Shown here piece by piece: positions 53,510 to 62,267 of a DNA stretch of 64,000 bases (the first letter of the stretch is position 1; the number at the start of each line of letters is the position of its first letter). The stretch is from Polaromonas glacialis (GTDB lineage: Bacteria; Pseudomonadota; Gammaproteobacteria; Burkholderiales; Burkholderiaceae_C). Under the pieces are notes generated by a model, which worked only from the letters and a program-made list of their open reading frames with translations, made no database searches and was not told the DNA's origin. Both the position numbers and the translations under genes were made by a program. The stretch is taken from positions 124,001-188,000 of the forward strand of contig NZ_KL448325.1 of assembly GCF_000709345.1 (NCBI RefSeq). Direction: 5' to 3'.

Positions 53510-55339
53510 ATGCTCACCTCAACACCGGCGGCGCGGTTGACCTGGCACCCGGGCAGCATCCTGCCCTACGCATCGCTCTGGCACACCGTGCTGCGCGTGA
53601 CCGCGCTCAATGGCATGCGGTCCGGGGAGCTGCCCGACTGGCCGACCACCTTGAGCGCGACAGGGCAGAGGCCGCGCAGCCTGTACCCGCTGCACAACGC
53701 CAGGGCTGCGGTCAATACCGATGCGCTGGCCAGCGCGCTGGGCGAAGCGCCTGCCATGTTCACGGGGTCGCACTTCGGCGCGCTGGCGCCCTGGCTGAGG
53801 TTTGCCGTCACGCCGGGCTTTCGGCTGTGCGTCCCCTGCCTGGCCGAGGGCTACCATTCGGCGCTGTTCTCCTTGCGCCTCCTGAGCGTGTGCCCCATTC
53901 ATGGCACGCCACTGCTGGCGCAGTGCCACTGTGGTCAAGCGTTCAGGGACCGCTTGGCGCCGGCGGACTTCGCGCGTGCAGGCAGCTGCGCGTGTTACCG
54001 GCTGGCGCTCTTTACGCGCGAAACGTGCCGCTGCCCGACGCTGCCTGCCAGCTTGACGCGTGCCTTGGTGCCGGTCGTCGACTGGCTCGGCCAGCTGTCC
54101 GGGCTCATCAAGCCGGCGCCGTGGCGCGAACTCGCCAGGCGCGGCGACAGCCCGGCATGGCTCGGTTTGCTGTTCGAGTGCAGTGCGTCGCTGGGACTGG
54201 CCTGGCCGGCGTGCTTTGAAAAGCCGCTGCAGGCGACGCGTTTAATGCTCACGGTGCAGGCGAGCGCGCCGCGCCTGGGCGCCGTCAAGCGCGCAGCAGC
54301 GCCTGCGACGCCAATGCCAGCGCGGTCCTCCTATTGGACGGACTCCTCCGCGACATGGACCTACCGGGCCATGTCGCGGCACCTGCGGCGCCATGTGGTG
54401 CGCCGCCAGTGGACTCAAGGAACGCGGCTGCTGGGCGCACGTGCCGATCCGCCGCGCCTTGCGCGCTTGCTGCGCACGGACCCCAGCGCGATGCCCGCTC
54501 TGGCTGAAATGCTGTGGGCGCTTCAAATGGAGCCCGAGGCGCACGCGCGGCGCTGGCCTTATCGACACCCGTGGCGCCCGGGTGCCGACCCGTTGCACGG
54601 CCGGCTCGCGCCAGCGAGCATGGTGCCCGGCCGCGATGCGCTGCCGGGCGCGCCCTGCCCTTTGAGTGCAGCGGCCTGGCACTGGATCGAATACCACGCG
54701 GCCGCACACGTGATGGTGGCGCTGTGGCGCGAGGCACTGGCCCGGGCCAGCGCCATGGCCAGCGCCGGCGCTGCCGACTGGAATCTTGTGGACGACCAAG
54801 CAAGCCGGTGCGACTGGTCAGCACAAGTCCAGCAGGGCGGCAGCCTGCGCTTCTGGGGCCTGAGCGCGGACACGGTCGGATGGACTGCGCGACCATCTCC
54901 TGACAAATCGGCCCGGCGCAATGCACGGCACCAAGCACAGCAAGACCGCTGGCAGCGCGTGCTGGCCGTGTGCAGCGGCCCCTGCCTGAGCTGGACGCCG
55001 TGCGACGGCTGGTATGTAGCGGCTGCGGCGCAGCCCGCAGCGCAGGCGTGGCGACGCCACCGCCTGCTGGGCGTGCCGGGTGAGCGGCCGCAGTTCTGGC
55101 TGTTCGAGGATGGAGCCCGATTCACGGCCCGTCTTTGCACGAGCCCCCTGCAGGCGTTCGGTGCGACGCCGGGCCGCGCCATTGATGCGCTCAGAAAGTG
55201 CACGGCGCAGTACCTTCATCTTTACGGCAGCAGCGCGCTGGCTTATCCTTCTGGCTGGATCGAACCCAGCGATGCACAGCCGAAAGCAGCATGCGCAAAA
55301 GTAGGGCCAGATTTAGTTGCAAACTGGGGTCAAATTTAG
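53510..55339 (+). CDS. tniQ: TniQ-like target-selection protein
   Basis: A protein of 609 residues, longer than TniQ of Tn5053 (about 400). The TniQ signature lies at about residues 100-170: FRLCVPCLAEGYHSALFSLRLLSVCPIHGTPLLAQCHCG, with the CPxC and CPIHG zinc residues and a further Cys-rich stretch (SCACYRLALFTRETCRC). The remaining 400 residues are helical, Arg/Ala-rich and unassigned, possibly a TnsD-like DNA-binding extension. TniQ/TnsD proteins choose the insertion site. The closing segment reaches into the transposon right end. Confidence 0.85.
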   Translation: MLTSTPAARLTWHPGSILPYASLWHTVLRVTALNGMRSGELPDWPTTLSATGQRPRSLYPLHNARAAVNTDALASALGEAPAMFTGSHFGALAPWLRFAVTPGFRLCVPCLAEGYHSALFSLRLLSVCPIHGTPLLAQCHCGQAFRDRLAPADFARAGSCACYRLALFTRETCRCPTLPASLTRALVPVVDWLGQLSGLIKPAPWRELARRGDSPAWLGLLFECSASLGLAWPACFEKPLQATRLMLTVQASAPRLGAVKRAAAPATPMPARSSYWTDSSATWTYRAMSRHLRRHVVRRQWTQGTRLLGARADPPRLARLLRTDPSAMPALAEMLWALQMEPEAHARRWPYRHPWRPGADPLHGRLAPASMVPGRDALPGAPCPLSAAAWHWIEYHAAAHVMVALWREALARASAMASAGAADWNLVDDQASRCDWSAQVQQGGSLRFWGLSADTVGWTARPSPDKSARRNARHQAQQDRWQRVLAVCSGPCLSWTPCDGWYVAAAAQPAAQAWRRHRLLGVPGERPQFWLFEDGARFTARLCTSPLQAFGATPGRAIDALRKCTAQYLHLYGSSALAYPSGWIEPSDAQPKAACAKVGPDLVANWGQI

Positions 55340-55353
55340 TTGTGTGAGCGAAC

Positions 55354-55625
55354 CGTTCATTCACATAAAAGTGTTCCAGCAGGGCAAGCACAAGCCGTTG
55401 ATTTTCTTGAATTTCCAAAAATCCAGTACCAAAATTGAGTGAAGTTCTTTCACACAATAATGTTCTTCGCGTGGAATTTCACATAAAACCATTCCTGAAG
55501 TGAACGGAATCAATGAAGGATGAGCGCATCCTTGCAGGTCGGCAGCGCTTGGGTCCACGCAGGTACAGTTTTATGTGAAACCTGGCAACAGTTTTATGTG
55601 AATGAACGACAGTTTTATGTGAACT
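55354..55625. repeat. Array of TTCACATAAAAC repeats in both orientations
   Basis: Copies of TTCACATAAAA lie at about 55360 and 55478, with a partial copy (TTCACACAATA) at about 55450; inverted copies GTTTTATGTGAA begin at about 55567, 55589 and 55611. The outer pair extends to a perfect 17-bp inverted repeat, CGTTCATTCACATAAAA (55354-55370) against TTTTATGTGAATGAACG (55592-55608). The three right-hand copies are spaced about 22 bases apart. It lies between tniQ and the tyrosine recombinase and could be that enzyme's recombination site or the end of another element. Confidence 0.7.
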
Positions 55626-55715
55626 ACAGCGGGTTTTTACATAGACTACCCTAAGATAAGTCGCATAAACAAATGGCAAAATATCCAAGTCAAAACTTTC
55701 CCCTGCCAGCACGCC

Positions 55716-56012
55716 ATGAAATACTTCAACTACGACAAGGACTTGCCCGCGCCCTGCCCCGCCCAGGCGCCACGCACGCGTGCCGGTGGCCCGGATTCGT
55801 TTCTCATGCGCCCAGGACTGGCCCGGCGGCTGGCAGAACCGGCCCGCCGCCCGGTACGCCCGATGGCATCCCCGCCAGCGGCTTTCAGAGGTGTCCCCTG
55901 CCCACTGCCTTACCAAGCCCGCATTCAGCCCGCCTGGGCTGTTCTGACGGGCCGGATTGGGGCCACGGCGCGCGCGTTCCGACCCGCTGCCTTGCCTTTC
56001 CCACAGGTTTGA
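55716..56012 (+). CDS. Hypothetical small protein upstream of the tyrosine recombinase
   Basis: A frame of 98 residues, MKYFNYDKDLPAPCPAQAPR then Arg/Pro/Ala-rich sequence. It starts about 90 bases after the repeat array and stops six bases before the recombinase ATG. No family is recognised, and the Pro/Arg bias in GC-rich DNA could be a by-product of composition. It is listed because its position fits a leader gene of the recombinase. Confidence 0.3.
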   Translation: MKYFNYDKDLPAPCPAQAPRTRAGGPDSFLMRPGLARRLAEPARRPVRPMASPPAAFRGVPCPLPYQARIQPAWAVLTGRIGATARAFRPAALPFPQV

Positions 56013-56018
56013 CGACCC

Positions 56019-57908
56019 ATGACCAGCGCGCACGCCTCGTCCTCTTCGCCCTCCTCCGCTATGTCAGCGCCGACGTCCGGCCGCTTCGTGCGCCGCCTGG
56101 GCCCGCACCACTTTGCCTACCTGCGCGCTTGTGCCGAAGGGCTGCACCTGGGCGAATGCGCCCGGCGCTACCTGGGCATCGAGCACGGCCACGAAGCGAA
56201 GACGGCGCACCAGGAAGCGGTCGACGCCGTGCGCGCCGTGGCCCGCCGGCGGGGCGAGTCCGCCTGGCGCCTGGTGGGCCTAACGATCCGGGTCGCCAGC
56301 GGCGCGTCGCGCCCGTCGCTCGACACGTTCGCGGAGCAGCACGATCTGGACGGATTTTCCGAAGGAGAGGTGGTCAAGCTCTACACCGAAGCCTTTCCGG
56401 CAGATCGCAAAACCGCACGCGGCCAGCGCTTGCGCGAGCGCCAACTGGCGCTGCTGCGCCGCCTGGAAGTCCTGTCCGCCGAGACGCCGCAGCCCTCGGA
56501 CTTGGTGGCCGGCTGGTTTGAGGAGGCGCTGGCGGCCAGGCTGGTCACTGCGGGCCTGCTCACGCTCGGAGCGCTCAACGCCCGCATCTCGGCGGGTGGG
56601 CGCTGGTTTGCTTCGCTGCCTGCGGTCGGCATTGCCAAGGCCCGGCGCATCGAGCGCCACCTGGCCACGCTCTTGCCGAGGGATGTGCAGCCCACGAAGC
56701 CTCTGTTTGCCCTGAACGCGACGCCGGCGCTGTTTGGGGCGCCCTCGCCTTCCCGCGCTTCTGGCGCCCATACGGATGAGGCATCAGGCATCCGTGTTTT
56801 GGAGGAGATCACGCAGGTGGCCTTGGCGCGCCCGCTGCTGGACGTGGACTCGGACGGGCAGGCGGTCCAGAGCTGGATCCAGGCCCGGGCCGGTTCGCTT
56901 GCCACGGCGACGCTCTACCAGCGCGATGCGCACCGCCTCCTGCTGTGGCTGCAGTATGAACGCCAGGGCGCGACACTCGCGCAGATGTCGGTGGCCGACT
57001 GCGGCGCGTTCATGGCTTTTTTGCAGCACATCCCGCCGCGCTGGATCTCACGGGTTCGCGCCGCCCCTGGCACGCCTGGCTGGGCGCCCTTTCGCGGTCA
57101 GCTCTCGCACGCGAGCTGCCGCCAGAGCATCATCATCATTGCCTCGATGTTCGCCTGGCTTCAATCCGCGCAGTATTTGAGTGCCAACCCCTGGGTGCTG
57201 GTGAACCAGGCCACGGGCGACGACCCGGGCAAAAAGATGCTGGACACCAAGGCGCTCAGCGAAGCGGCGATGCTCGAAGTGCTGCGCTTTGTGGACGGCC
57301 AAAAGCCTTCCCCTTCGCGCGCCCGGATCCGTTTTACCCTGCTGTTTGTCGAGGCCGTCGGCCTGCGCTCGGCAGAGCTTCTCTCGGCCACACTGGGCGA
57401 TCTGCGCATGGAGCCCGAAGGCTGGGTGATGCAGGTGCATGGCAAGGGCTCGAAGAACCGGATTGCGGCCGTGCCGGGCCAGGCTCTGGCTGCGCTGCAG
57501 GCGTACCTGGCCGTGCGCGGCCTGGGCTCTATCCAGGAAGCACCGCCTGGCGCGCACCTGCTCGCCAGCACCGTGGATCCCATGGAGCCGATTGGCTACC
57601 AGGCGCTCTACGAGCATGTCAGGGGGTGGCTGGCCAAGGCCGTGCGGGCCTCCTGCCTGCCGGCCAATGAGAGAGAAAGACTGGCGGGGGCGACAACGCA
57701 CTGGCTGCGCCACACCTTCGGCACCCGGGCGATTGCCCGGCAAGTGCCTCTGGACGTGATACAGGCGCAGATGGGGCATGCGAGTATCCAGACCACCACG
57801 GCGATTTATGGCCGCGCGCCCATCAAGCGGCGGGTGGATGAGCTGGGCAAGGCATTTCAATGTCTGCAGGGTAATTCCCATCAGGCTGATCAGCCACACA
57901 CGAATTGA
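56019..57908 (+). CDS. Large tyrosine recombinase (integrase)
   Basis: A protein of 629 residues. The C-terminal catalytic domain (from about residue 420) has LLFVEAVGLRSAELLSATLGDL (first Arg), VHGKGSKNRIAAVP (Lys), THWLRHTFGTRAIARQ (HxxR), IQAQMGHASIQTTTAIYG (His and the nucleophile Tyr). A SAM-like core-binding domain precedes it (VQSWIQARAGSLATATLYQRDAHRLLLWL). The first 250 residues (FVRRLGPHHFAYLRACAEGL, GESAWRLVGLTIRV, LPAVGIAKARRIERHLATL) form an extra N-terminal module, larger than in phage integrases, with a helix-hairpin-helix-like piece. It may act on the adjacent repeat array or resolve transposon cointegrates. Confidence 0.93.
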   Translation: MTSAHASSSSPSSAMSAPTSGRFVRRLGPHHFAYLRACAEGLHLGECARRYLGIEHGHEAKTAHQEAVDAVRAVARRRGESAWRLVGLTIRVASGASRPSLDTFAEQHDLDGFSEGEVVKLYTEAFPADRKTARGQRLRERQLALLRRLEVLSAETPQPSDLVAGWFEEALAARLVTAGLLTLGALNARISAGGRWFASLPAVGIAKARRIERHLATLLPRDVQPTKPLFALNATPALFGAPSPSRASGAHTDEASGIRVLEEITQVALARPLLDVDSDGQAVQSWIQARAGSLATATLYQRDAHRLLLWLQYERQGATLAQMSVADCGAFMAFLQHIPPRWISRVRAAPGTPGWAPFRGQLSHASCRQSIIIIASMFAWLQSAQYLSANPWVLVNQATGDDPGKKMLDTKALSEAAMLEVLRFVDGQKPSPSRARIRFTLLFVEAVGLRSAELLSATLGDLRMEPEGWVMQVHGKGSKNRIAAVPGQALAALQAYLAVRGLGSIQEAPPGAHLLASTVDPMEPIGYQALYEHVRGWLAKAVRASCLPANERERLAGATTHWLRHTFGTRAIARQVPLDVIQAQMGHASIQTTTAIYGRAPIKRRVDELGKAFQCLQGNSHQADQPHTN

Positions 57909-57934
57909 ATTTTTCTTTTAGTTTCGAAAAAGTT

Positions 57935-57976
57935 TCGAAAAAAAAAGGGGGAGTGGAACCGTTCCACCCCCCCTTC
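57935..57976 (-). terminator. Rho-independent terminator of the parAB operon
   Basis: Read on the minus strand, a G-rich arm leads into GTGGAACGGTTCCAC and then a C-rich arm followed by a run of nine T. This is a strong hairpin plus U-tract 22 bases after the parB stop. The hairpin core is also the repeated palindrome listed at 57953-57967. Confidence 0.8.
57953..57967. repeat. Palindrome GTGGAACCGTTCCAC, copy 1 (candidate parS)
   Basis: A 7+1+7 palindrome just downstream of parB. The same 15 bases, with matching G/C-rich flanks, occur in reverse orientation at 58156-58170 inside parB. Paired identical palindromes next to parAB are what a ParB-binding centromere would look like. Confidence 0.6.
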
Positions 57977-57997
57977 CAGTGTCTCTCTACATCAAGT

Positions 57998-58969
57998 CTA
58001 GCTGATCAATTTAATCAACTCGTTAATGATCTCGTCAAACCTTTGGGGATCAATGTTCGTGAAATTGACGGAAATGCTTCTTGCTTTCGAATTACGAATG
58101 ATCGATCCGGTTTGACCTTTCACCCCGGAGATAGAAACCGCTTTCTTTGAAGGGGGTGGAACGGTTCCACTCCCCTCCACCAGCATCTTCAGAACTTGTG
58201 TGGAAGAACGATTTGCAGGCTCAGAATTGATCTTTTTGGCGACTGCGATCACATGATCAGGGTCTTTCTGCAACGCCTGAGTTAATTCGGTTGCCCAACG
58301 GTATTGAAGGTCAAGCGGACTGCGAAACGCCGACAAGACATCACCAGGGAGTCGGGCAAGGGCAAGAGCTTTGCCCAGTTGGCTAAGGTCAATGGAGGCG
58401 GACTCCGCAAGCTTTCTGGCAGATGGAAACAAACCCTCATCGAGTGCGCGTGCATACGCAAGACCGGCTTCATAGGGTTTGAGCGGAGAACGCTCACGAT
58501 TTTCCCTGTCCATCTGACAGAACAATTCAGCATCGTCCATGTGCTCTATCAGTGCAAAAACCGGAAGACCAAGCTCGAGACATGCCATGTGGCGTCGATG
58601 ACCAAAAATCAATTCGTAGATCCCTGGATTATTGGGAAGGGGTCGCACTTTGATGGGCTGAATATTCCCACCGGCCGATTCAATTTCTTTTTTAAGGTTT
58701 TGAAACTCAACATTGTTGAACGATTCTTCGTGACGGTTAGCCCACTTGCTTCGCACGATGGTTTTAGGGTCAAGCTGACGCGCTGGACTCGCACCCTGAA
58801 ATTCGGCCAACTGTTGCTTCAACCGGCTGTTTTCAATAGATACCTTTTCATCGCGAAACAAAGCCTCCGCATGCATGCCTATGGCAGTTTTTGCCGTCTG
58901 CACACGCGCAGAAGAGGACCGGTCAATCTTGCTCAAATCAACCAACGCTGCTTTATCTTTAAGTGCCAT
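57998..58969 (-). CDS. parB: ParB/RepB/Spo0J family partition protein
   Basis: A protein of 323 residues. The ParB N-terminal CTPase domain shows QPIKVRPLPNNPGIYELIFGHRRHMACLELGLPVFALIEHMDD and the box RENRERSPLKPYEAGLAYARALDEGLFPS, followed by an HTH (RKLAESASIDLSQLGKALALARLP) and a C-terminal dimer region. It loads on a centromere site and stimulates ParA. The ATG overlaps the parA 3' end by 11 bases. A 15-base palindrome lies within the coding sequence at 58156-58170. Confidence 0.95.
   Translation of the reverse strand: MALKDKAALVDLSKIDRSSSARVQTAKTAIGMHAEALFRDEKVSIENSRLKQQLAEFQGASPARQLDPKTIVRSKWANRHEESFNNVEFQNLKKEIESAGGNIQPIKVRPLPNNPGIYELIFGHRRHMACLELGLPVFALIEHMDDAELFCQMDRENRERSPLKPYEAGLAYARALDEGLFPSARKLAESASIDLSQLGKALALARLPGDVLSAFRSPLDLQYRWATELTQALQKDPDHVIAVAKKINSEPANRSSTQVLKMLVEGSGTVPPPSKKAVSISGVKGQTGSIIRNSKARSISVNFTNIDPQRFDEIINELIKLIS
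58156..58170. repeat. Palindrome GTGGAACGGTTCCAC, copy 2 (candidate parS, inside parB)
   Basis: Identical to the palindrome at 57953-57967 in opposite orientation, including at least four flanking bases per side. It encodes the GSGTVPP stretch in ParB, so it is preserved despite coding constraint. A role as ParB-binding site is inferred. Confidence 0.6.
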
Positions 58970-60149
58970 GCTGATCTCCTACCTGGCGGTTCCACGCAGT
59001 TTCTATCTGTTCTTCTACCAACTCTACGACACGTTCGTAAGCATCAAAAGCACGGCGATAGGTGCGTGCATTGATTGACGACGGATCCGTGTCATAAACC
59101 GTCCCGAATTCGGCACTCGCACTGGCTGTTAAAGACGTCTTTGGAATTTCAACCGGCAAAACCATGTTGGCATAACCCGCTGTGATCCATTCACGGACAA
59201 CGCTTGACGAGGAATCATTGGCATCCACACGCGCAAGCAGCACATCAACAAAATCAAAGCTCTTGGTTTTTCCACGGTTGGTAATCAGATTCGTCGTAAG
59301 GTCGTTGAATAGATTCCAGAATTGACCACTTGACGTGAAGTCGAGCGTGCTGGGCGGCAACGGCATGATCAACCCATCGGCAGCAAGCAGCGAATTGATC
59401 GTTAAATATGACAGCGATGGAGATGTATCAATGATGATCACGTCGTACTGTGTGCGCGCAATATCAATGCCATGCGTCAGGACATTCCAGAACTCAAAGC
59501 TACTTTCTTCCTTTTGTCGAGAAGGCAGCGCGAATTCAGCCGAATAAAGGGCGAGATTCGCGGGAACGATGTCAATTCCTGACCAGTAGGTCGATTGGAT
59601 TGCATAGTCGATGGAAATTTCAGAGCCGAAGCACAGCGGAAGGATAGTTTGCTCATCAGATACGTCGACATCAGGCAGCACGCCAAACAAGGTAGTCATG
59701 GATCCTTGTGGGTCAGTGTCGATGACAAGGACGTTGTGACCGCGCAGGCTTAAACCCTGAGCCAGAGTGACCGCTGTTGTCGTTTTAGTGACGCCGCCTT
59801 TGAAGTTCGCAACAGCAATTGTTATCGCCTCAGCGCTTTCAGGGCGCATGTGCTTGGCGCGGACTGTCTTTGCCCAAATGCGAGTGTCTGACAGAGAGAA
59901 TCGACGCCTATGGCCAAGTTCCATCTGACCGATCGGTAGATCCCCCTTTTTAATGCGATAGTCCATCTGTGCTTTTTCAAGACCACAAATAGTGGCAACT
60001 TGATTCGTCGTAAAGGTTGGTGGCTTTTTTCGCGCATTGGGCGCCAGCATCGTACTTCGAACACTTTCGATTACTGCACCAACGCGGCTTGAAGTGGCAA
60101 TCAAGTCCTCAAGACTAACTCTTGAATCAGTCAATTTTTTGTTTGTCAT
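58959..60149 (-). CDS. parA: ParA family partition ATPase
   Basis: A protein of 396 residues of the type Ia class, with an N-terminal HTH region (FTTNQVATICGLEKAQMDYRI, then GHRRRFSLSDTRIW) and the deviant Walker A AVANFKGGVTKTTTAVTLAQ near residue 112. Walker A' follows in VLVIDTDPQGSMTTLFG, and Walker B in YDVIIIDTSPSLSYLTINSLLAADGLIMPLPPS. It drives plasmid partition with ParB and probably autoregulates the operon through the HTH. It is divergent from the rep gene, with the origin between them. Confidence 0.96.
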   Translation of the reverse strand: MTNKKLTDSRVSLEDLIATSSRVGAVIESVRSTMLAPNARKKPPTFTTNQVATICGLEKAQMDYRIKKGDLPIGQMELGHRRRFSLSDTRIWAKTVRAKHMRPESAEAITIAVANFKGGVTKTTTAVTLAQGLSLRGHNVLVIDTDPQGSMTTLFGVLPDVDVSDEQTILPLCFGSEISIDYAIQSTYWSGIDIVPANLALYSAEFALPSRQKEESSFEFWNVLTHGIDIARTQYDVIIIDTSPSLSYLTINSLLAADGLIMPLPPSTLDFTSSGQFWNLFNDLTTNLITNRGKTKSFDFVDVLLARVDANDSSSSVVREWITAGYANMVLPVEIPKTSLTASASAEFGTVYDTDPSSINARTYRRAFDAYERVVELVEEQIETAWNRQVGDQHGT

Positions 60150-60360
60150 GCATTTTTCCTGAAAAGACGCGGAAATTATCTCAAGTGCCAGATTGTGCGT
60201 GAAACTTCCCTGTTACAGGTAGTTTTGTTTCCTCTTCTATCTTCAAATGCATCAATCACCTCCTTCTCTTTTAAGAAGTTTTAGAAGCTTCAATACCTTT
60301 ACTTGAAAAAAATCTATTTAAATCAATGACTTACGAGATTTAGTGGAGCTAAACAGCGGG
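60150..60360. promoter_or_regulatory. Leader of parAB
   Basis: About 200 AT-rich bases between the parA start and the first iteron. They should hold the parA promoter and operator, but no clear dyad or -35/-10 pair was identified. Confidence 0.4.
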
Positions 60361-60625
60361 AGTTGTGAGAACAAAATGATGAGTTGTGAGCCGATTCAGC
60401 TGAAGTGTGAGATAAAAATCTACAGGGTTCCACATTTGTCCACAGGGAGAAATTTGACATTTTCGGCTTCTTTTTTTGCCACAAATTAACTTTCAAAGCC
60501 AAATATTTCGATACTTCTTTGCAAATGTGAGATGAATCAGAGGCTGTTGGATTGAGCAAGATGACTACATGTGAGCGAAATCTGATGCCCTGTGCTCTTA
60601 AAGTTGTAAAGACGTGAGAAAACTA
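60361..60625. other. oriV: Iteron-type plasmid origin of replication with DnaA box
   Basis: Six copies of a TGTGAG-centred iteron are present. The core begins at 60364, 60385 and 60406 (exactly 21 bases apart) and again at 60526, 60570 and about 60613 (about 43 bases apart, two steps of the same period). Between the two groups lies a DnaA box, TTGTCCACA (60436-60444), and an AT-rich stretch with a T-run (60471-60477). The rep gene starts 55 bases beyond the last iteron. This is a textbook iteron origin. Confidence 0.85.
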
Positions 60626-60680
60626 GAGGGCGAACACCAATTGCTTTTGTGAATTTGAAGAACTCACAGATAATGAAATT

Positions 60681-62000
60681 ATGAAAGTCGAACAACACCT
60701 CGGATCTGATCGGTTGGAAAAACCTGTGTCAACTCTGGCCTTGATTCCAAAGACAGCCGCCATTACCCGAGTCGGACGCCAAGCCTATACCGTAATGCTG
60801 CTGATCGCACGTGACCAAGGCAGAGAAGACACGGATACAGGAATGTTTTCGGCGCCGCTGAACACAGTCATTCGAGGCTTTGAAGGGAACGTTTCTGCCA
60901 GTAATGATTTAAAGAAACATCTGCGATCGATGGTGACCCATGTCGTGGAATGGCAGTCGCCTTCGCCATCAGAGGCGACTGAATGGGGTGCCTGTGCGTT
61001 GTTGTCTGAAGTCAGGTTGTTCAAAAAAAACGGGGAAAACTGGTTATCGTGGGCTTACCCACCGTCTCTGCGTCAAGAAATGATCAACCCTCAGCGTTAT
61101 GCACAAATTCGTCGCTCGACGATTGCGCAATTCAGAACCCATGCCGGTTTGGCACTTTATGAGATTTGTGCACGCTACAAAGATAATCCATCCCACATGA
61201 CCAGTAAGCAGCATTGGCAATGGTGGCTGCCAGTGTTAACAGGTAAACCGATACCTGACAAAATAAAAACGGAATTTCGTTTTTTTAATCGAGACACGAT
61301 TAAGCCAGCAATCGATGAAGTGAACGAGATCAGTGAGTTAACGGTCACAGTAAAAGAGCACAAAGTTGGGCGTACTGTCGAATATTTGCAGTTTGAAGTT
61401 TACAAAAAATCTGAGCCTCAAGATGCATTGGCTAAGCCGGTCAATTTCGCTGAAGTGGTTCATGCTCAACAACTAGGAATCGATATCGAAGTTGCTGAAG
61501 ATCTTTATCTCCGGTATGGAGCCTTTATGTTTGGAAAGGCAGTGCAGCGTTTAGCGGCGCGTATCGCCATGCCGGGTACGCCTGTATTTTCAAGACATGC
61601 TTACCTGAAAGTGCTTTTGTCTGGGCGTGCCATCGATGCAGTTCAGAGTTCTGTTGAAGAAACAAAGACCGTTGAGCCAATTGAAAAACCGCCGCTTCTG
61701 CTGGTGCAAAATGACGCGGAACAGCGCTTCAACAAGCTTCGAGAACGCGAGAGTGAACGGGTTAAGAAAGTAAGAGCAGAAATCGAAGAACTTGACCCTC
61801 AGGCTTTGGGCTTGCTTTTAAATGAGTTCAAAGCCCATTTAACGACACGTAACATGCCGCCGACGGTAATGCAACGACTGGCGGATGGAAAATGGCAATC
61901 TGCATTGGTCATGGGAGAACTGATTCGGTTCTATTGGAAAAAAAGCAGAGGTAGTGAATGGATGGGCGCAGAACTGCTGCCAAACAGCCAAGTCAATTGA
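60681..62000 (+). CDS. rep: Plasmid replication initiator (Rep_3-like)
   Basis: A protein of 439 residues. The N-terminal half has the twin winged-helix pattern of Rep_3 initiators (ALIPKTAAITRVGRQAYTVMLLIARDQ, RRSTIAQFRTHAGLALYEICARYKDNP, FRFFNRDTIKPAIDEVNEISELTVTVKEHKVGRTVEYLQFEV), and the C-terminal half adds helical, charged sequence. It binds the iterons just upstream and opens the origin. Codon use is AT-richer than the catabolic and transposon genes, as expected of a backbone gene with its own history. Confidence 0.9.
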   Translation: MKVEQHLGSDRLEKPVSTLALIPKTAAITRVGRQAYTVMLLIARDQGREDTDTGMFSAPLNTVIRGFEGNVSASNDLKKHLRSMVTHVVEWQSPSPSEATEWGACALLSEVRLFKKNGENWLSWAYPPSLRQEMINPQRYAQIRRSTIAQFRTHAGLALYEICARYKDNPSHMTSKQHWQWWLPVLTGKPIPDKIKTEFRFFNRDTIKPAIDEVNEISELTVTVKEHKVGRTVEYLQFEVYKKSEPQDALAKPVNFAEVVHAQQLGIDIEVAEDLYLRYGAFMFGKAVQRLAARIAMPGTPVFSRHAYLKVLLSGRAIDAVQSSVEETKTVEPIEKPPLLLVQNDAEQRFNKLRERESERVKKVRAEIEELDPQALGLLLNEFKAHLTTRNMPPTVMQRLADGKWQSALVMGELIRFYWKKSRGSEWMGAELLPNSQVN

Positions 62001-62267
62001 TGGCAGTTGAGATCAGTTCCCTGTTGCTGCACCAGGCTGGCCTGACCTTACACAGAAGTCAGTAAGTTAGAAGACACAAGATCCATATTTTATAAGAGTA
62101 AAACAGGGCATTTTTGTCCGCTAAGTTTCTGACTGCTGAGTAAGGTTTTGACGTGAAAACGCACGCGCTTCCAGCGCGCATGTTCGCAAATTAGGGCGGG
62201 CCAGTAATCAAACTGAGGTGCCCATCGAATTTCGTCTTCAGCGTGTCGCACTTATAACGCCAGGGAT
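62001..62267. other. Intergenic stretch after rep
   Basis: About 265 bases between the rep stop and the ISAzo13 terminus. No gene or convincing terminator was recognised. Confidence 0.4.

Larger units (their letters stand above)
50298..55349. mobile_element. TniA/TniB/TniQ transposon (Tn5053/Tn7-like), about 5.05 kb
   Basis: The ends share an inverted repeat, TCACACAACTAAATTTG followed by G/A-CCC, at about 50300-50320 on the left and 55329-55347 on the right. Sub-terminal copies of the AAATTTGACCC/AATTCTGGCCC pattern lie at about 50380-50425 on the left and 55305-55320 on the right, like the multiple TnsB/TniA binding sites of these elements. The exact outer base is uncertain. The three genes face right and overlap or abut. 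No target duplication was identified. Confidence 0.78.

Noticed and set aside
55354..55625. Repeat array considered as a CRISPR
   Set aside because: Repeats are only about 12 bases, occur in both orientations with irregular spacing, and no cas gene is present.
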